Assembly: GCF_016526145.1 (NCBI RefSeq)
Contig: NZ_JADDUE010000011.1
Span: 124,001 to 188,000, forward strand
Length of the DNA: 64,000 bases
Direction of reading: 5' to 3'
Source of the DNA: Saccharopolyspora galaxeae
GTDB taxonomy: Bacteria > Actinomycetota > Actinomycetes > Mycobacteriales > Pseudonocardiaceae
Shown here one piece after another: positions 9,008 through 16,948 of this stretch. Within the stretch, counting starts at the first letter, position 1, and every line of letters begins with the position of its first letter. The notes under the pieces are model-generated. The model saw only the letters and a program-made list of their open reading frames with translations, did no database searches and was not told where the DNA came from. The translations under genes were made by a program, and so were the position numbers.

Positions 9008-10156
9008 ATGACCGAGACACCGGCGGCGCTGCGCACGATGATCTCCCCCGGCCGCTACGTGCAAGGCCGCGGCGCACTGCAATCGCTGGGAGCCAACGTG
9101 GCCAAGCTCGGCAAGCGGCCCGTGGTGCTGGCCGATGACATCGTCCGCGAGCTGACCGAGACCACGATCACCAAGTCCTTCGGCGAGGCCGGGCTGCCGG
9201 TGGTCTTCGAGCGCTTCAACGGTGTGCCCACCGCCGCGGAGAGCCGCCGCGTTGCCGAGGTGCTGCACGAGCAGGGCGCCGACGTGATCGTCGGGGTCGG
9301 CGGCGGCGCACCGATCGACACCGCCAAGGCCGCGGGCGACGACACCGGCCTGCCCACGGTCAGCGTGCCCACGGTCGCCTCCACCGACGCTCCGTGCTCG
9401 GCGCTGTCGGTCGTCTACACCGCCGAGGGCGCATTCGAGGCCTACCGCTTCTACGACCGCAACCCCGCGCTGGTGCTGGTCGACACCCAGCTGGCCGCGA
9501 ACGCCCCAGCGCGGTTCCTCGTCGCAGGCATCGGCGACGCGCTGGCCACCTGGATCGAGGCGCGCGCGGTCGAGCAGTCCAACGCCGCGACGATGGCCGG
9601 TGGGCAGGCCACCGGCGCCGGGCGGGCACTGGCGAAGCTGTCCTGGGACATCTTGTGGGAATCGGCGCTGCCCGCGGTGCACGCGGTGCAGAGCAACCTC
9701 GTCACCCCGGCCGTGGAGGCGGTCGTGGAAGCCAACACGCTGCTGTCCGGGCTCGGGTTCGAATCCGGCGGGCTGGCCGCGGCGCACGCGGTGCACGACG
9801 GGCTCACCGCCGTCGAGCACACCCACGGCCTCGCGCACGGCCAGAAGGTCAACATCGGCTCGATCACCCAGCTGATCCTGGAAGGCCGCCCGACCGCGGA
9901 GATCAACGACTTCGTCGAGTTCACCACCCGGGTGGGCCTGCCGACGACGCTGACCGAGGTCGGCCTGGCGGGTGCGGAGGACTCGGTGCTGCGCACCGTC
10001 GCGGAAGCCGCCACCGACCCGGCCGAGACGATCCACAACCTGCCGTTCCCGGTCACCGTCACCGAGGTCGTGGACGCGCTCAAGGCCGTCGAGGTCACCG
10101 GCCGCGCCGTGCGCGCCGACAAGGGACTGCCCGAGCCGGTCGCGCACCAGCACTGA
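9008..10156 (+). CDS. gldA: Glycerol-dehydrogenase-like iron/zinc alcohol dehydrogenase
   Basis: A 382-residue group III metal-dependent alcohol dehydrogenase. GldA-like enzymes oxidise glycerol or related polyols to the ketone with NAD. The nucleotide-binding GVGGGAPIDTAKA, the metal Asp in GIGDALATWIEAR, and the metal His in SGGLAAAHAVHDG and HTHGLAHGQKV are all visible. The ATG start has AGGAGG at a spacing of 9. It sits between gabD and the GntR gene but has its own promoter region and lacks the ATTGT-N2-ACAAT operator. Membership in the regulon is therefore uncertain, and the true substrate may not be glycerol. Confidence 0.85.
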   Translation: MTETPAALRTMISPGRYVQGRGALQSLGANVAKLGKRPVVLADDIVRELTETTITKSFGEAGLPVVFERFNGVPTAAESRRVAEVLHEQGADVIVGVGGGAPIDTAKAAGDDTGLPTVSVPTVASTDAPCSALSVVYTAEGAFEAYRFYDRNPALVLVDTQLAANAPARFLVAGIGDALATWIEARAVEQSNAATMAGGQATGAGRALAKLSWDILWESALPAVHAVQSNLVTPAVEAVVEANTLLSGLGFESGGLAAAHAVHDGLTAVEHTHGLAHGQKVNIGSITQLILEGRPTAEINDFVEFTTRVGLPTTLTEVGLAGAEDSVLRTVAEAATDPAETIHNLPFPVTVTEVVDALKAVEVTGRAVRADKGLPEPVAHQH

Positions 10157-10163
10157 CCGACCG

Positions 10164-10219
10164 CGCGCGGCCAGCGGTCGCCGACGGGCGGCGACCGCTC
10201 GTCGGGCCCTGGCCGCGCG
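10164..10219. terminator. Nested double hairpin between convergent genes
   Basis: An inner 10-bp stem (AGCGGTCGCC arms at 10173-10182 and 10190-10199) lies inside outer arms CGCGCGGCCAG and CTGGCCGCGCG (10164-10174, 10209-10219). Inner and outer arms overlap slightly, so these are alternative or stacked structures. It lies between the convergent gldA-like and gntR genes and is a likely bidirectional terminator. Confidence 0.65.
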
Positions 10220-10222
10220 GGA

Positions 10223-10930
10223 TCAGTGCGCGGCGTCGGACAGGTGCGGGGTGTAGGCGTTGAGGCGTTCCAGCGCGTCGTTCATGTGCGCCTCCAGCCG
10301 CTGCAGCAGCAGCACCTCGTCCCCGTCCTCGATCGCGTCGACGAGCCCCTTGTGCTCGTCGACCAGGGTCTGGGCGTCGGCGGTGTACTTGTCCTGCAGC
10401 GCGGTCAGGCACATCCGCTTTTCCACCAGCAGCGTCTGCGCCATCCGCTGCAGCCGCGGGCTGCCGGACACGCGCACCAGCGTCTCGTGGAACTCCTGGT
10501 CGGCGTCGCTGAGCTCGATCGCGTCGCCGCGCCCGGCGGCCGAGACGATCCGCGCCTGCGCCGCGGTCAGCTCCGCGACCGCCTCCACCCGGTGCTTGCG
10601 GATGATCCGCTCGCAGGCCGCCCGCTCCACGGCCAGCCGCCCCAGGTAGATGTCGGCCACGTCGTCGGCGTCCAACGTCGTGACGAACAATCCCCGGTGC
10701 GGCTCGCTGTGCAGCAGACCTTCCTGCACCAAGCGCTGCATCGCCTCGCGCAGCGGGCCGCGGCTCACGCCCAGCCGCGAGGACAGCTCCGCTTCGCCCA
10801 TCTGCGTGCCCGGCGGCAGCGAGCCGTACATGATCGCCGAGCGCAGCTGGTCGGCCACGATCGCGGCAGTGGATTTGCGCTGCACCGGCTCTAACTCGCC
10901 GTGCTGGTTCTGCTCGTCGACACCGAGCAC
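10223..10930 (-). CDS. GntR-family regulator, FCD (FadR-like) subgroup
   Basis: A 235-residue repressor. The winged helix-turn-helix at about 20-85 carries LRSAIMYGSLPPGTQMGEAELSSRLGVSRGPLREAMQRL. The helical FCD ligand-binding domain at about 90-225 has the metal-binding Asp and His pattern (D..EFHETLVR, H near DEHKGLVDAI, LEAHMNDALERL). FCD regulators usually sense small carboxylates. It is the distal gene after the racemase-like gene, with a 19-base gap, so it is autoregulated if the palindrome at 11789-11800 is its site. The GTG start has GAGGAG 10 bases upstream. Confidence 0.9.
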   Translation of the reverse strand: MLGVDEQNQHGELEPVQRKSTAAIVADQLRSAIMYGSLPPGTQMGEAELSSRLGVSRGPLREAMQRLVQEGLLHSEPHRGLFVTTLDADDVADIYLGRLAVERAACERIIRKHRVEAVAELTAAQARIVSAAGRGDAIELSDADQEFHETLVRVSGSPRLQRMAQTLLVEKRMCLTALQDKYTADAQTLVDEHKGLVDAIEDGDEVLLLQRLEAHMNDALERLNAYTPHLSDAAH

Positions 10931-10949
10931 CTCACATCATCTCCTCGCA

Positions 10950-11711
10950 TCAGCTCGAAACCGGGCCGGCTCCCCACTGCTGCGCCGTCGTCCCGGACTG
11001 CCGGAACAGGGTGCCCAGGCCCTCGTGTGGTCCCTTGTCCCCGGCCAACCGCAAGACCTCCCACGCGCTGACCTGGTTGGCGGTCAGCACCGGTTTGCCG
11101 ATGCGCTGCTCGAGCTCGTCCAGCCACGCCGCGGTGTGCAGCGCGGTGTCCGGCATCAGCAGCGCCTGCGCCGTCGGGTCGTCGTTGGCCGCGGCGAACT
11201 CCAGCACCTGCTCGCGGCCCAGCGTGCCCACCTCGGCGGCGGTGACGATGCCGCGGCTGGACAGCCGGGTCACCTCGACGCCGCCGTGCGCCAGGAAGTC
11301 GGCGAACCGGTCGGCCACCTCCGACGGGTAGGTCGCCGCGACCGCCACCCTGCCGAGCCCGAGCCGCGCCGCGGCGTGCACGAACGCGAACGAGGTGCTG
11401 GAGGTCGGCAAGCCGGTCACGGCCTGCAGCTTCTCGACCTGGTCGCGCGCACCGTCCCAGCCGAAGACGAAACTGCCGCTGGTGCAGGCCCAGATGACCG
11501 CGTCCACCCCGTGCGCCAGCAGCTCCCGGGCTCCGTCGGCGAGCACCTCGGACGAACCGACGTCCAGCAGCGCGTCCACCCGGTGAGCGTCCTCCCGCAT
11601 CAGCGTGTGCACCAGCGGCAACCGGACCTGGTCACCGAAGATCCGCTCCAGTGCGGGGTAGTCGTCTTCGGCGCTGTATCCGGGGTAGAGAATCCCTGCG
11701 GTGATCGGCAC
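10950..11711 (-). CDS. Asp/Glu racemase-superfamily protein, second catalytic Cys missing
   Basis: A 253-residue member of the maleate isomerase / arylmalonate decarboxylase / Asp-Glu racemase superfamily. These enzymes normally act through a Cys pair, one per lobe. The first Cys is present in WACTSGSFVFG. At the position of the second (FISCTN in its neighbour) it reads LLMPDTALHT, with no Cys. The C-terminal GKPVLTANQVSAWEVLR matches the family. It is paralogous to 11856-12614. The GTG start is supported by AAGGAGG at spacing 9, and an upstream in-frame start would cross the operator. It is followed by gntR in an apparent two-gene unit. Possible roles are isomerase or decarboxylase with altered chemistry, or a binding protein. 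Confidence 0.75.
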   Translation of the reverse strand: MPITAGILYPGYSAEDDYPALERIFGDQVRLPLVHTLMREDAHRVDALLDVGSSEVLADGARELLAHGVDAVIWACTSGSFVFGWDGARDQVEKLQAVTGLPTSSTSFAFVHAAARLGLGRVAVAATYPSEVADRFADFLAHGGVEVTRLSSRGIVTAAEVGTLGREQVLEFAAANDDPTAQALLMPDTALHTAAWLDELEQRIGKPVLTANQVSAWEVLRLAGDKGPHEGLGTLFRQSGTTAQQWGAGPVSS

Positions 11712-11788
11712 CGGCAGCTCCCTCCTTGATTCGTCCGGTGGGGATGGCGAGCACCGTCCCCACCGAAACGGCACCGGACCTGCGGTCG

Positions 11789-11800
11789 ATTGTCGACAAT
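11789..11800. promoter_or_regulatory. GntR-type operator, site 2 (racemase-like gene / gntR)
   Basis: The perfect palindrome ATTGT-CG-ACAAT lies 78 bases upstream of the racemase-like GTG start. It sits in the 144-base gap that splits the minus-strand genes into two transcription units. It is the second copy of the motif seen at 7169 and 13284, and it implies autoregulation of the gntR gene. Confidence 0.7.
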
Positions 11801-11855
11801 GTTACCGCACGGTCCGATGCCGCTCCCAATAGCGGAAATGCTTTCGTAACCGGTT

Positions 11856-12614
11856 TCAGGCCGCGGACTCGTCCAGGGCCTGCACCAGGCGCTGCTGCGG
11901 CGCGACCGCGGGCATCCCGATCGCGTGCAACGCGCCCCACATCGTGACCTGGTTGGCCGTGAGCACCGGCTTGCCCAGTTCCTGCTCCAGCGGCCCGATG
12001 ATGTCGTAGGTCGGCAGGTTCGTGCAGCTGATGAACATCGCATCGGCCTCCGGGCGATCCGCCGAGCGCACGATGTCGACCACCTGGCGGTAGTTGACCT
12101 TCCAGATCTGACCGAGCAACCCCAGGCCCACGCTGGTGACCACTTCGATGTCGTGCTCGCCGAGGAAGCCCACCAGCCGCTCGGTCACGTTCTCCACGTA
12201 CGGCGTGGCGATCGCGATGCGCCGCGTGCCCAGCGCGTGCAGCGCCTGCACCAGCGCACCGGAGGTGGTCACCGCGGCGGGCGCACCGGCCTCGCGCATC
12301 ACCGTGACCAGGTTGCGCTCGCCGGCCGCGCCGTCGACGAAACTGCCCGAAGCGCACGCGTAGGCCACCACCTCCGGCTCCGGTGAGAGCAGGTCGCGGG
12401 TGGCCGAGTGAACCGCGGCCTCGTCGGAGATCAGCGAGGCCATCTCCACCGTCATCGGCACCGGCACGAACGCCGTGCGGGTCAGGTACAACGTGACCTC
12501 GTCCGGCACCCATCGCCACAGCTCGCGGTCCATCGCCAGGTCGAACGGGGCGACCACGCCCACACCGCGCTGCGGCGCCGGACCGGACACCGCCCCGAGG
12601 AAGTCGTCCGGCAT
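11856..12614 (-). CDS. Maleate cis-trans isomerase-like protein (Asp/Glu racemase superfamily)
   Basis: A 252-residue enzyme with both catalytic cysteines of the maleate isomerase / racemase superfamily: AYACASGSFVDG in the first lobe and MFISCTNLPTYDIIG in the second. The family tail GKPVLTANQVTMWGALHAIG follows. Maleate isomerases convert maleate to fumarate through a covalent Cys adduct. Amino-acid racemases and arylmalonate decarboxylases share the fold, so the substrate is not certain. The start is 13 bases after the DUF3830 stop, so the two are co-transcribed. The proximity of an amidase suggests a maleamate- or amide-derived dicarboxylate, which is inference. Confidence 0.8.
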   Translation of the reverse strand: MPDDFLGAVSGPAPQRGVGVVAPFDLAMDRELWRWVPDEVTLYLTRTAFVPVPMTVEMASLISDEAAVHSATRDLLSPEPEVVAYACASGSFVDGAAGERNLVTVMREAGAPAAVTTSGALVQALHALGTRRIAIATPYVENVTERLVGFLGEHDIEVVTSVGLGLLGQIWKVNYRQVVDIVRSADRPEADAMFISCTNLPTYDIIGPLEQELGKPVLTANQVTMWGALHAIGMPAVAPQQRLVQALDESAA

Positions 12615-12627
12615 GCGGCGGCCCGCC

Positions 12628-13122
12628 TCAGCCCGAGTGGCGTTCGTAGCGCAGGCGCTCGCCGACGCTGCCCGAACGCCACACGTCGTTGCACGCCTCC
12701 GCGAACGGCCCCAGGTTCTCCACGATGGCGCCGTAGACGTTGCCCGGCACCCAGCCGACATCGCCGTTGAGCAGCAGGTTGTTGCGGCCGTAGAAGATCG
12801 CCAGGTCGATCACGCCGGGCAGCTCGTCGATGTCCTTCTCCTGCTTGAACTCGCGGTCGAGCATCCCGCTGTCGAAGGAGAAGTACACCAGGTCACCAGG
12901 GATCGGCGTGACCGTCGGGTTCTCCTGGCCCGGCTCCCGCTCGGCGAAGCGCGGGACCATCGTGTAGATCTCGTTGCGCGCGTACTTCGCGTGGTGCACC
13001 GGCCCGGCCTGCGGCAACGCCTGCCACACGGCCTCGCAGGTGCGGGGTGCGTCCTTGTCCAGCAGCTCCGCGACGCAGGACACGCCACGCTTTTCCAGCG
13101 TGATCGACAGGTACCTGGGCAT
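12628..13122 (-). CDS. DUF3830 family protein (cyclophilin-like fold)
   Basis: A 164-residue cytosolic protein of the DUF3830 family. The start MPRYLSITLEKRGVSC, the central AVWQALPQAGPVHHAKYARNEIY and the late GDVGWVPGNVYGAIVENL are characteristic. The family is predicted to have a cyclophilin-like barrel and has no assigned function that I know of. It is found with racemase-type and amidase genes in other genomes. Here it heads the minus-strand unit and is divergent from the D-2-hydroxyacid dehydrogenase and amidase, sharing the operator at 13284-13299. ATG 13122 is used. The longer in-frame start would cross the operator. Confidence 0.8.
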   Translation of the reverse strand: MPRYLSITLEKRGVSCVAELLDKDAPRTCEAVWQALPQAGPVHHAKYARNEIYTMVPRFAEREPGQENPTVTPIPGDLVYFSFDSGMLDREFKQEKDIDELPGVIDLAIFYGRNNLLLNGDVGWVPGNVYGAIVENLGPFAEACNDVWRSGSVGERLRYERHSG

Positions 13123-13283
13123 CGGTGAAATTCCGTTTCGGTGAGGGTGCGAGTGCATGGGTCTCCGCATGTCTCGGCTCGCGCCCACCTGACTCGGCTC
13201 ACCGCCGATGGGGACCACGCCGTGCCCTGCATCGGGCCGGAGACGTGCCACCGCAGCCGGGCGCCGCCCGGCGGGGTACCTGC

Positions 13284-13318
13284 GGATTGTTGACAATCCT
13301 ACGAGTGCTTTCTAGCGT
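13284..13318 (+). promoter_or_regulatory. GntR-type operator site 3 overlapping a -35/-10 promoter
   Basis: The palindrome GGATTGT-TG-ACAATCC (13284-13299) is the longest of the three copies. Embedded in it is TTGACA (13290-13295), followed after 17 bases by TAGCGT (13313-13318). This is a reasonable promoter for the hydroxyacid dehydrogenase-amidase pair that a bound repressor would block. Confidence 0.75.
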
Positions 13319-13392
13319 GTCAATCCCCGGTACCGCACGGCCCGGCCTGCGACGACGCGCCGCCCACTCCCCGCCCACTCCGAAGGCAGCTC

Positions 13393-14400
13393 ATGACCCA
13401 GCACCCGCCGACCGTCGTCGTACTGCACGGGGGCACCCCGCCCCCGGTGATGGACCGGATCGAACAGATCGCCGCGGTCCGCTACGCCACCGAACCCGAA
13501 CTGCCCGCCGCCCTGCCGGGTGCCGATGTGCTGTTCGTGTGGGACTTCCGCTCCGACGCGGTCGCCGAATCCTTCGCCCGCGCCGACGCGCTGCGCTGGG
13601 TGCACGCCGCCAGTGCCGGAGTGGACCGGCTGCTGTTCCCGCAGCTGCTGGAGTCCGGGGTCGCGGTGACCAACTCCCGCGGCGTGTTCGACCAGCCGAT
13701 GGCCGAATACGTGCTGGCCGCCGTGCTGTCGTTCGCCAAAGACCTGCACACCAGCGTCCGGCTGCAAGACCGCAAGCAATGGCGGCACCGCGAAACCGAA
13801 CGCATCGCGGGCAAGCACGCGCTGATCGTGGGCACCGGGCCGATCGGCCGCGCCATCGCCACCCAGCTCTCCGCCGCGGGGCTGCGCGTGTCCGGAGCGG
13901 GCCGCGTGGCCCGCGACGACGACCCCGACTTCGGCACCGTGCAAGCCTCCGCCGACCTCGCCCTCGGCGACGTCGACTACCTGGTGCTGGCCGCGCCGCT
14001 GACCGAGCAGACCCACGGGCTCATCGACGCCGACGCCCTCGCCCGGTGCAAACCCACCGCGCGGCTGATCAACGTCGGCCGCGGCGAACTCGTCGTGCAA
14101 CCCGACCTCGTCGAAGCGCTCGAAGCAGGCCGACTCGGTGGCGCCGCGCTCGACGTGTTCGACACCGAACCGCTGCCGCAGGACTCGCCGCTGTGGGAGA
14201 TGCCGAACGTGCTGGTCTCACCGCACATGTCCGGTGACACCGCCGGCTGGACCGAGGAACTCGTGCAGCTGTTCCGGGAGAACCTGCGCAGCTACGCCGC
14301 AGGTGGCCCGCTGCGCAACGTGGTGGACAAGCAACGCGGTTATGTCAGCGGCCCCGGCGATGCCGGCGGCCAGACCAGCGGAACGGAGCGCGATCGATGA
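13393..14400 (+). CDS. D-2-hydroxyacid dehydrogenase family protein
   Basis: A 335-residue NAD-dependent D-isomer-specific 2-hydroxyacid dehydrogenase that interconverts a D-2-hydroxyacid and a 2-oxoacid. The Rossmann motif is ALIVGTGPIGRAIATQL. The catalytic triad residues are the Arg in INVGRGELV, the Glu in DVFDTEPLP and the His in VSPHMSGDT. The early HAASAGVDRLL is the usual substrate-loop region. An AAGG site precedes the ATG. Its TGA overlaps the amidase ATG (ATGA), so the pair is translationally coupled. The substrate is unknown, and it may act on a product of the amidase or racemase-like enzymes. Confidence 0.88.
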   Translation: MTQHPPTVVVLHGGTPPPVMDRIEQIAAVRYATEPELPAALPGADVLFVWDFRSDAVAESFARADALRWVHAASAGVDRLLFPQLLESGVAVTNSRGVFDQPMAEYVLAAVLSFAKDLHTSVRLQDRKQWRHRETERIAGKHALIVGTGPIGRAIATQLSAAGLRVSGAGRVARDDDPDFGTVQASADLALGDVDYLVLAAPLTEQTHGLIDADALARCKPTARLINVGRGELVVQPDLVEALEAGRLGGAALDVFDTEPLPQDSPLWEMPNVLVSPHMSGDTAGWTEELVQLFRENLRSYAAGGPLRNVVDKQRGYVSGPGDAGGQTSGTERDR

Positions 14401-15833
14401 CCTCGACCCCCGAAGCAGCGGCAGCAGCGACAACCGCCACCCCGGTTTCCGCGGCCGATCTGACCGCCACCGAGCTACTCGCCCGCTTCCACACCGGCGA
14501 GCTGTCCCCCGTCGAAGCGACCGAAGCCACCCTGGCCCGCATCGCCGAAGCCGACCAGGCCGTCAACGCCTTCTGCCTCGTCGACCGCGAGCGCGCGCTG
14601 CAGCAGGCCCGCGCCTCCGAAGCCCGCTGGGCACGCGGCGAACCCGACGGCGCACTCGACGGCGTGCCCACCTCGATCAAGGACATCTTCCTGACCAAGG
14701 ACTGGCCCACGCTGCGCGGCTCCCGCACCGTCGAGCCCGCGCAGAGCTGGACCGTCGACGCGCCCACCGTCGCGCGGCTGCGCGAGCACAACGCGGTGTT
14801 CGTCGGCAAGACCACCACGCCCGAACTGGCCTGGAAAGGCGTCACCGACAACACCTTGAGCGGCATCACCCGCAATCCGTGGAACACCGCGCGCACGCCG
14901 GGAGGTTCCAGCGGCGGCGCGGCCGCGGCGGTCGCGCTGGGCATGGCGCCGCTGGCGATCGGCACCGACGGCGGCGGCTCGGTGCGCATCCCGGCGGCGT
15001 TCTGCGGCATCTTCACGATCAAACCCACCTACGGGCTCATCCCGCACTACCCGGCCAGCCCGTTCGGAACCCTGGCGCACGCCGGGCCGATGACCACCAC
15101 CGTCACCGAGACCGCGCTGATGCTCGACGTGCTGACCGGGCCGGACAGCCGCGACTGGTCCGCGCTGGCGCAGCCGGCCGGGTCGTTCCTCGACGGGCTC
15201 GACGACGGCGTGCGGGGACTGCGGATCGCTTTCAGCCCCGATCTGGGGTTCGCCCACGCCGACCCGGAGGTGGCCGAAGCGGTCGCGCGGGCCGCCGAGG
15301 TGTTCACCGAACTCGGCGCCACCGTCGAACGTGCCGACCCCGGCTTCAGCGACCCGGTCGCCGACTTCCACGTGCTGTGGTTCGCCGGTGCGGCCAAGTC
15401 CGTCGAGCACCTCGACGAGCGGCAGCGGCAGCTGCTCGACCCCGGACTGCGGGAGATCGTCGAACAAGGGCTCACCTACTCCGCCCAGGACTACCTGGAA
15501 GCCACCAACACGCGCATGGCCCTCGGCCAGCGCATGGGCGCCTTCCACGAGACCTACGACCTGCTGCTGACCCCCACGGTCGGAATCCCGCCGTTCGAGG
15601 CCGGGCTGGAGGCACCGGCAGGTTCGGACTCGCCGCGCTGGACCGGGTGGACGCCGTTCACCTACCCGTTCAACATGACCCAGCAACCGGCTTCGAGCGT
15701 GCCGTGCGGGTTCACCTCGCACGGGCTGCCGATCGGGCTGCAGATCGTCGGCCCGCGGCACGGCGACGCCCGCGTGCTGCGCGCGTCGCGGGCGTTCGAG
15801 CAGGCCCGGCCGTGGAGCCGCCCGCGACGCTGA
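14397..15833 (+). CDS. Amidase (amidase-signature family, GatA-like)
   Basis: A 478-residue amide hydrolase with the Ser-cisSer-Lys triad: Lys in VPTSIKDIF, first Ser in TPGGSSGGAAAAV, and nucleophile Ser in IGTDGGGSVRIPAAFCG. The C-terminal half, with MTQQPASSVPCGFTSHGLPIGLQIVGP, is standard. It is not part of a GatCAB operon, so a catabolic amidase is more likely than the transamidosome subunit. The overlap with the preceding dehydrogenase and the GntR operator upstream tie it to the local catabolic regulon. It would release ammonia from an unidentified amide. Confidence 0.9.
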   Translation: MTSTPEAAAAATTATPVSAADLTATELLARFHTGELSPVEATEATLARIAEADQAVNAFCLVDRERALQQARASEARWARGEPDGALDGVPTSIKDIFLTKDWPTLRGSRTVEPAQSWTVDAPTVARLREHNAVFVGKTTTPELAWKGVTDNTLSGITRNPWNTARTPGGSSGGAAAAVALGMAPLAIGTDGGGSVRIPAAFCGIFTIKPTYGLIPHYPASPFGTLAHAGPMTTTVTETALMLDVLTGPDSRDWSALAQPAGSFLDGLDDGVRGLRIAFSPDLGFAHADPEVAEAVARAAEVFTELGATVERADPGFSDPVADFHVLWFAGAAKSVEHLDERQRQLLDPGLREIVEQGLTYSAQDYLEATNTRMALGQRMGAFHETYDLLLTPTVGIPPFEAGLEAPAGSDSPRWTGWTPFTYPFNMTQQPASSVPCGFTSHGLPIGLQIVGPRHGDARVLRASRAFEQARPWSRPRR

Positions 15834-15835
15834 GC

Positions 15836-16834
15836 TCAGGCCGTCACCAACACCCCGGCGATGGTCACGCCGGTGATCAGTGCGGTCGAGGCCGCGCCCA
15901 GCACCAGCGCCTTCGGGCCGGTGCGCGCCAGCGCGGCCAGCCGCATCGAAGTGCCGAGCGCGAACAGCGAACCGGCCATCAACACGGTCGTGACCTGCTG
16001 CGCTCCCGCGAGCGCAGCGGCGGGCAGCAGGCCGGTGCTGCGCACCAGCATCGCGAGCAGGAATCCGGTCACGAACCACGGCAGCACCGGCGGGCGCTCG
16101 CCCGATCGGGCGCGGATTCGCCGGGTCTGGCTCAGCAACGCCACCAGCGGCGCCAGCAGCACCACCCGGCTGAGCTTGACCACCACCGCCACCGCGACCG
16201 CAGCCGTGCCCACCGGCGACGCCGCGGCCACGACCTGCGCGACCTCGTGCACGCTGCCGCCGGCGATCCGGCCGTACTCGGCCGGGGCCCACCCGAGCAT
16301 CGCCGCCAGTGACGGCAACAGCGCCATCGCGGCCGCACCGAACACGGTCACCATCGCGACGCTGGTGGCAACGTCCTCGTCGTCGCGGTCCACGACTCCT
16401 TCCACAGCCATGATCGCCGAAGCGCCGCAGATCGAAAACCCGGTCGCCACCAGCACCGACAATCCGCGCGAGACCCCGAGCAGCCGACCGAACGCCACCG
16501 TTCCCACGTAGGTGACGACCACGGCCACCACCACAACGACCAAGGTCGCCGCCCCCAGGTGCAGCACTTGACCGACCGCGAGCTGCACGCCCAGCAGGAC
16601 CACACCCACCCGCAGCAGAACCCGCGTAGCCCAGCGCAGACCGGGACGCACCGACGCAGGCACCGGAACGTTCCCCACCAGAACACCGAGCACCACCGCC
16701 GCGGTCAGCGGACTCACCCAGGACACCGCCGAGGCCAGCATCCAGGACAGCGCGGTCGCCGCGGCGGTCAACGCCAGCCCCGGCAGCAACTGCTGCCAGG
16801 GCCGGCCGGTTCGATCTTCTCGCGCAAGCTGCAT
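15836..16834 (-). CDS. YeiH/UPF0324-type putative sulfate exporter
   Basis: A roughly 332-residue integral membrane protein with nine to eleven hydrophobic segments of the YeiH family (putative sulfate/sulfonate exporters). Landmarks are LRVGVVLLGVQLAVGQVLHLG, FSICGASAIMAVEGVVD and GGSVHEVAQVVAA, each a conserved family block. The start is uncertain: ATG 16834 has a weak AAGG site, while ATG 16894 would add 20 residues with no visible site. It is divergent from a LysR gene, the same arrangement as E. coli yeiH-yeiE, which suggests sulfite- or sulfonate-linked control. It converges on the amidase with a 2-base gap. Confidence 0.85.
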   Translation of the reverse strand: MQLAREDRTGRPWQQLLPGLALTAAATALSWMLASAVSWVSPLTAAVVLGVLVGNVPVPASVRPGLRWATRVLLRVGVVLLGVQLAVGQVLHLGAATLVVVVVAVVVTYVGTVAFGRLLGVSRGLSVLVATGFSICGASAIMAVEGVVDRDDEDVATSVAMVTVFGAAAMALLPSLAAMLGWAPAEYGRIAGGSVHEVAQVVAAASPVGTAAVAVAVVVKLSRVVLLAPLVALLSQTRRIRARSGERPPVLPWFVTGFLLAMLVRSTGLLPAAALAGAQQVTTVLMAGSLFALGTSMRLAALARTGPKALVLGAASTALITGVTIAGVLVTA

Positions 16835-16948
16835 GGGCACGAGCCTTGCGCCCGCGGCGCCCCAGCTGTAGCCGTGAGCAGGAGAGGTCGTCATAGCCGC
16901 AATGCATGACCGAGGCGAACTCGGCGCCGTGCTACCCAGGAAGGCACC

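Noticed and set aside
12130-12480. Plus-strand frames opposite the maleate-isomerase-like gene
   Set aside because: No domain, no ribosome site and antisense to a gene with intact paired Cys motifs.
15836-16907. Antisense frames around the YeiH-like gene and amidase (e.g. minus-strand translations rich in Gly/Arg)
   Set aside because: Only the YeiH frame gives membrane segments and family motifs. The others give no motif.
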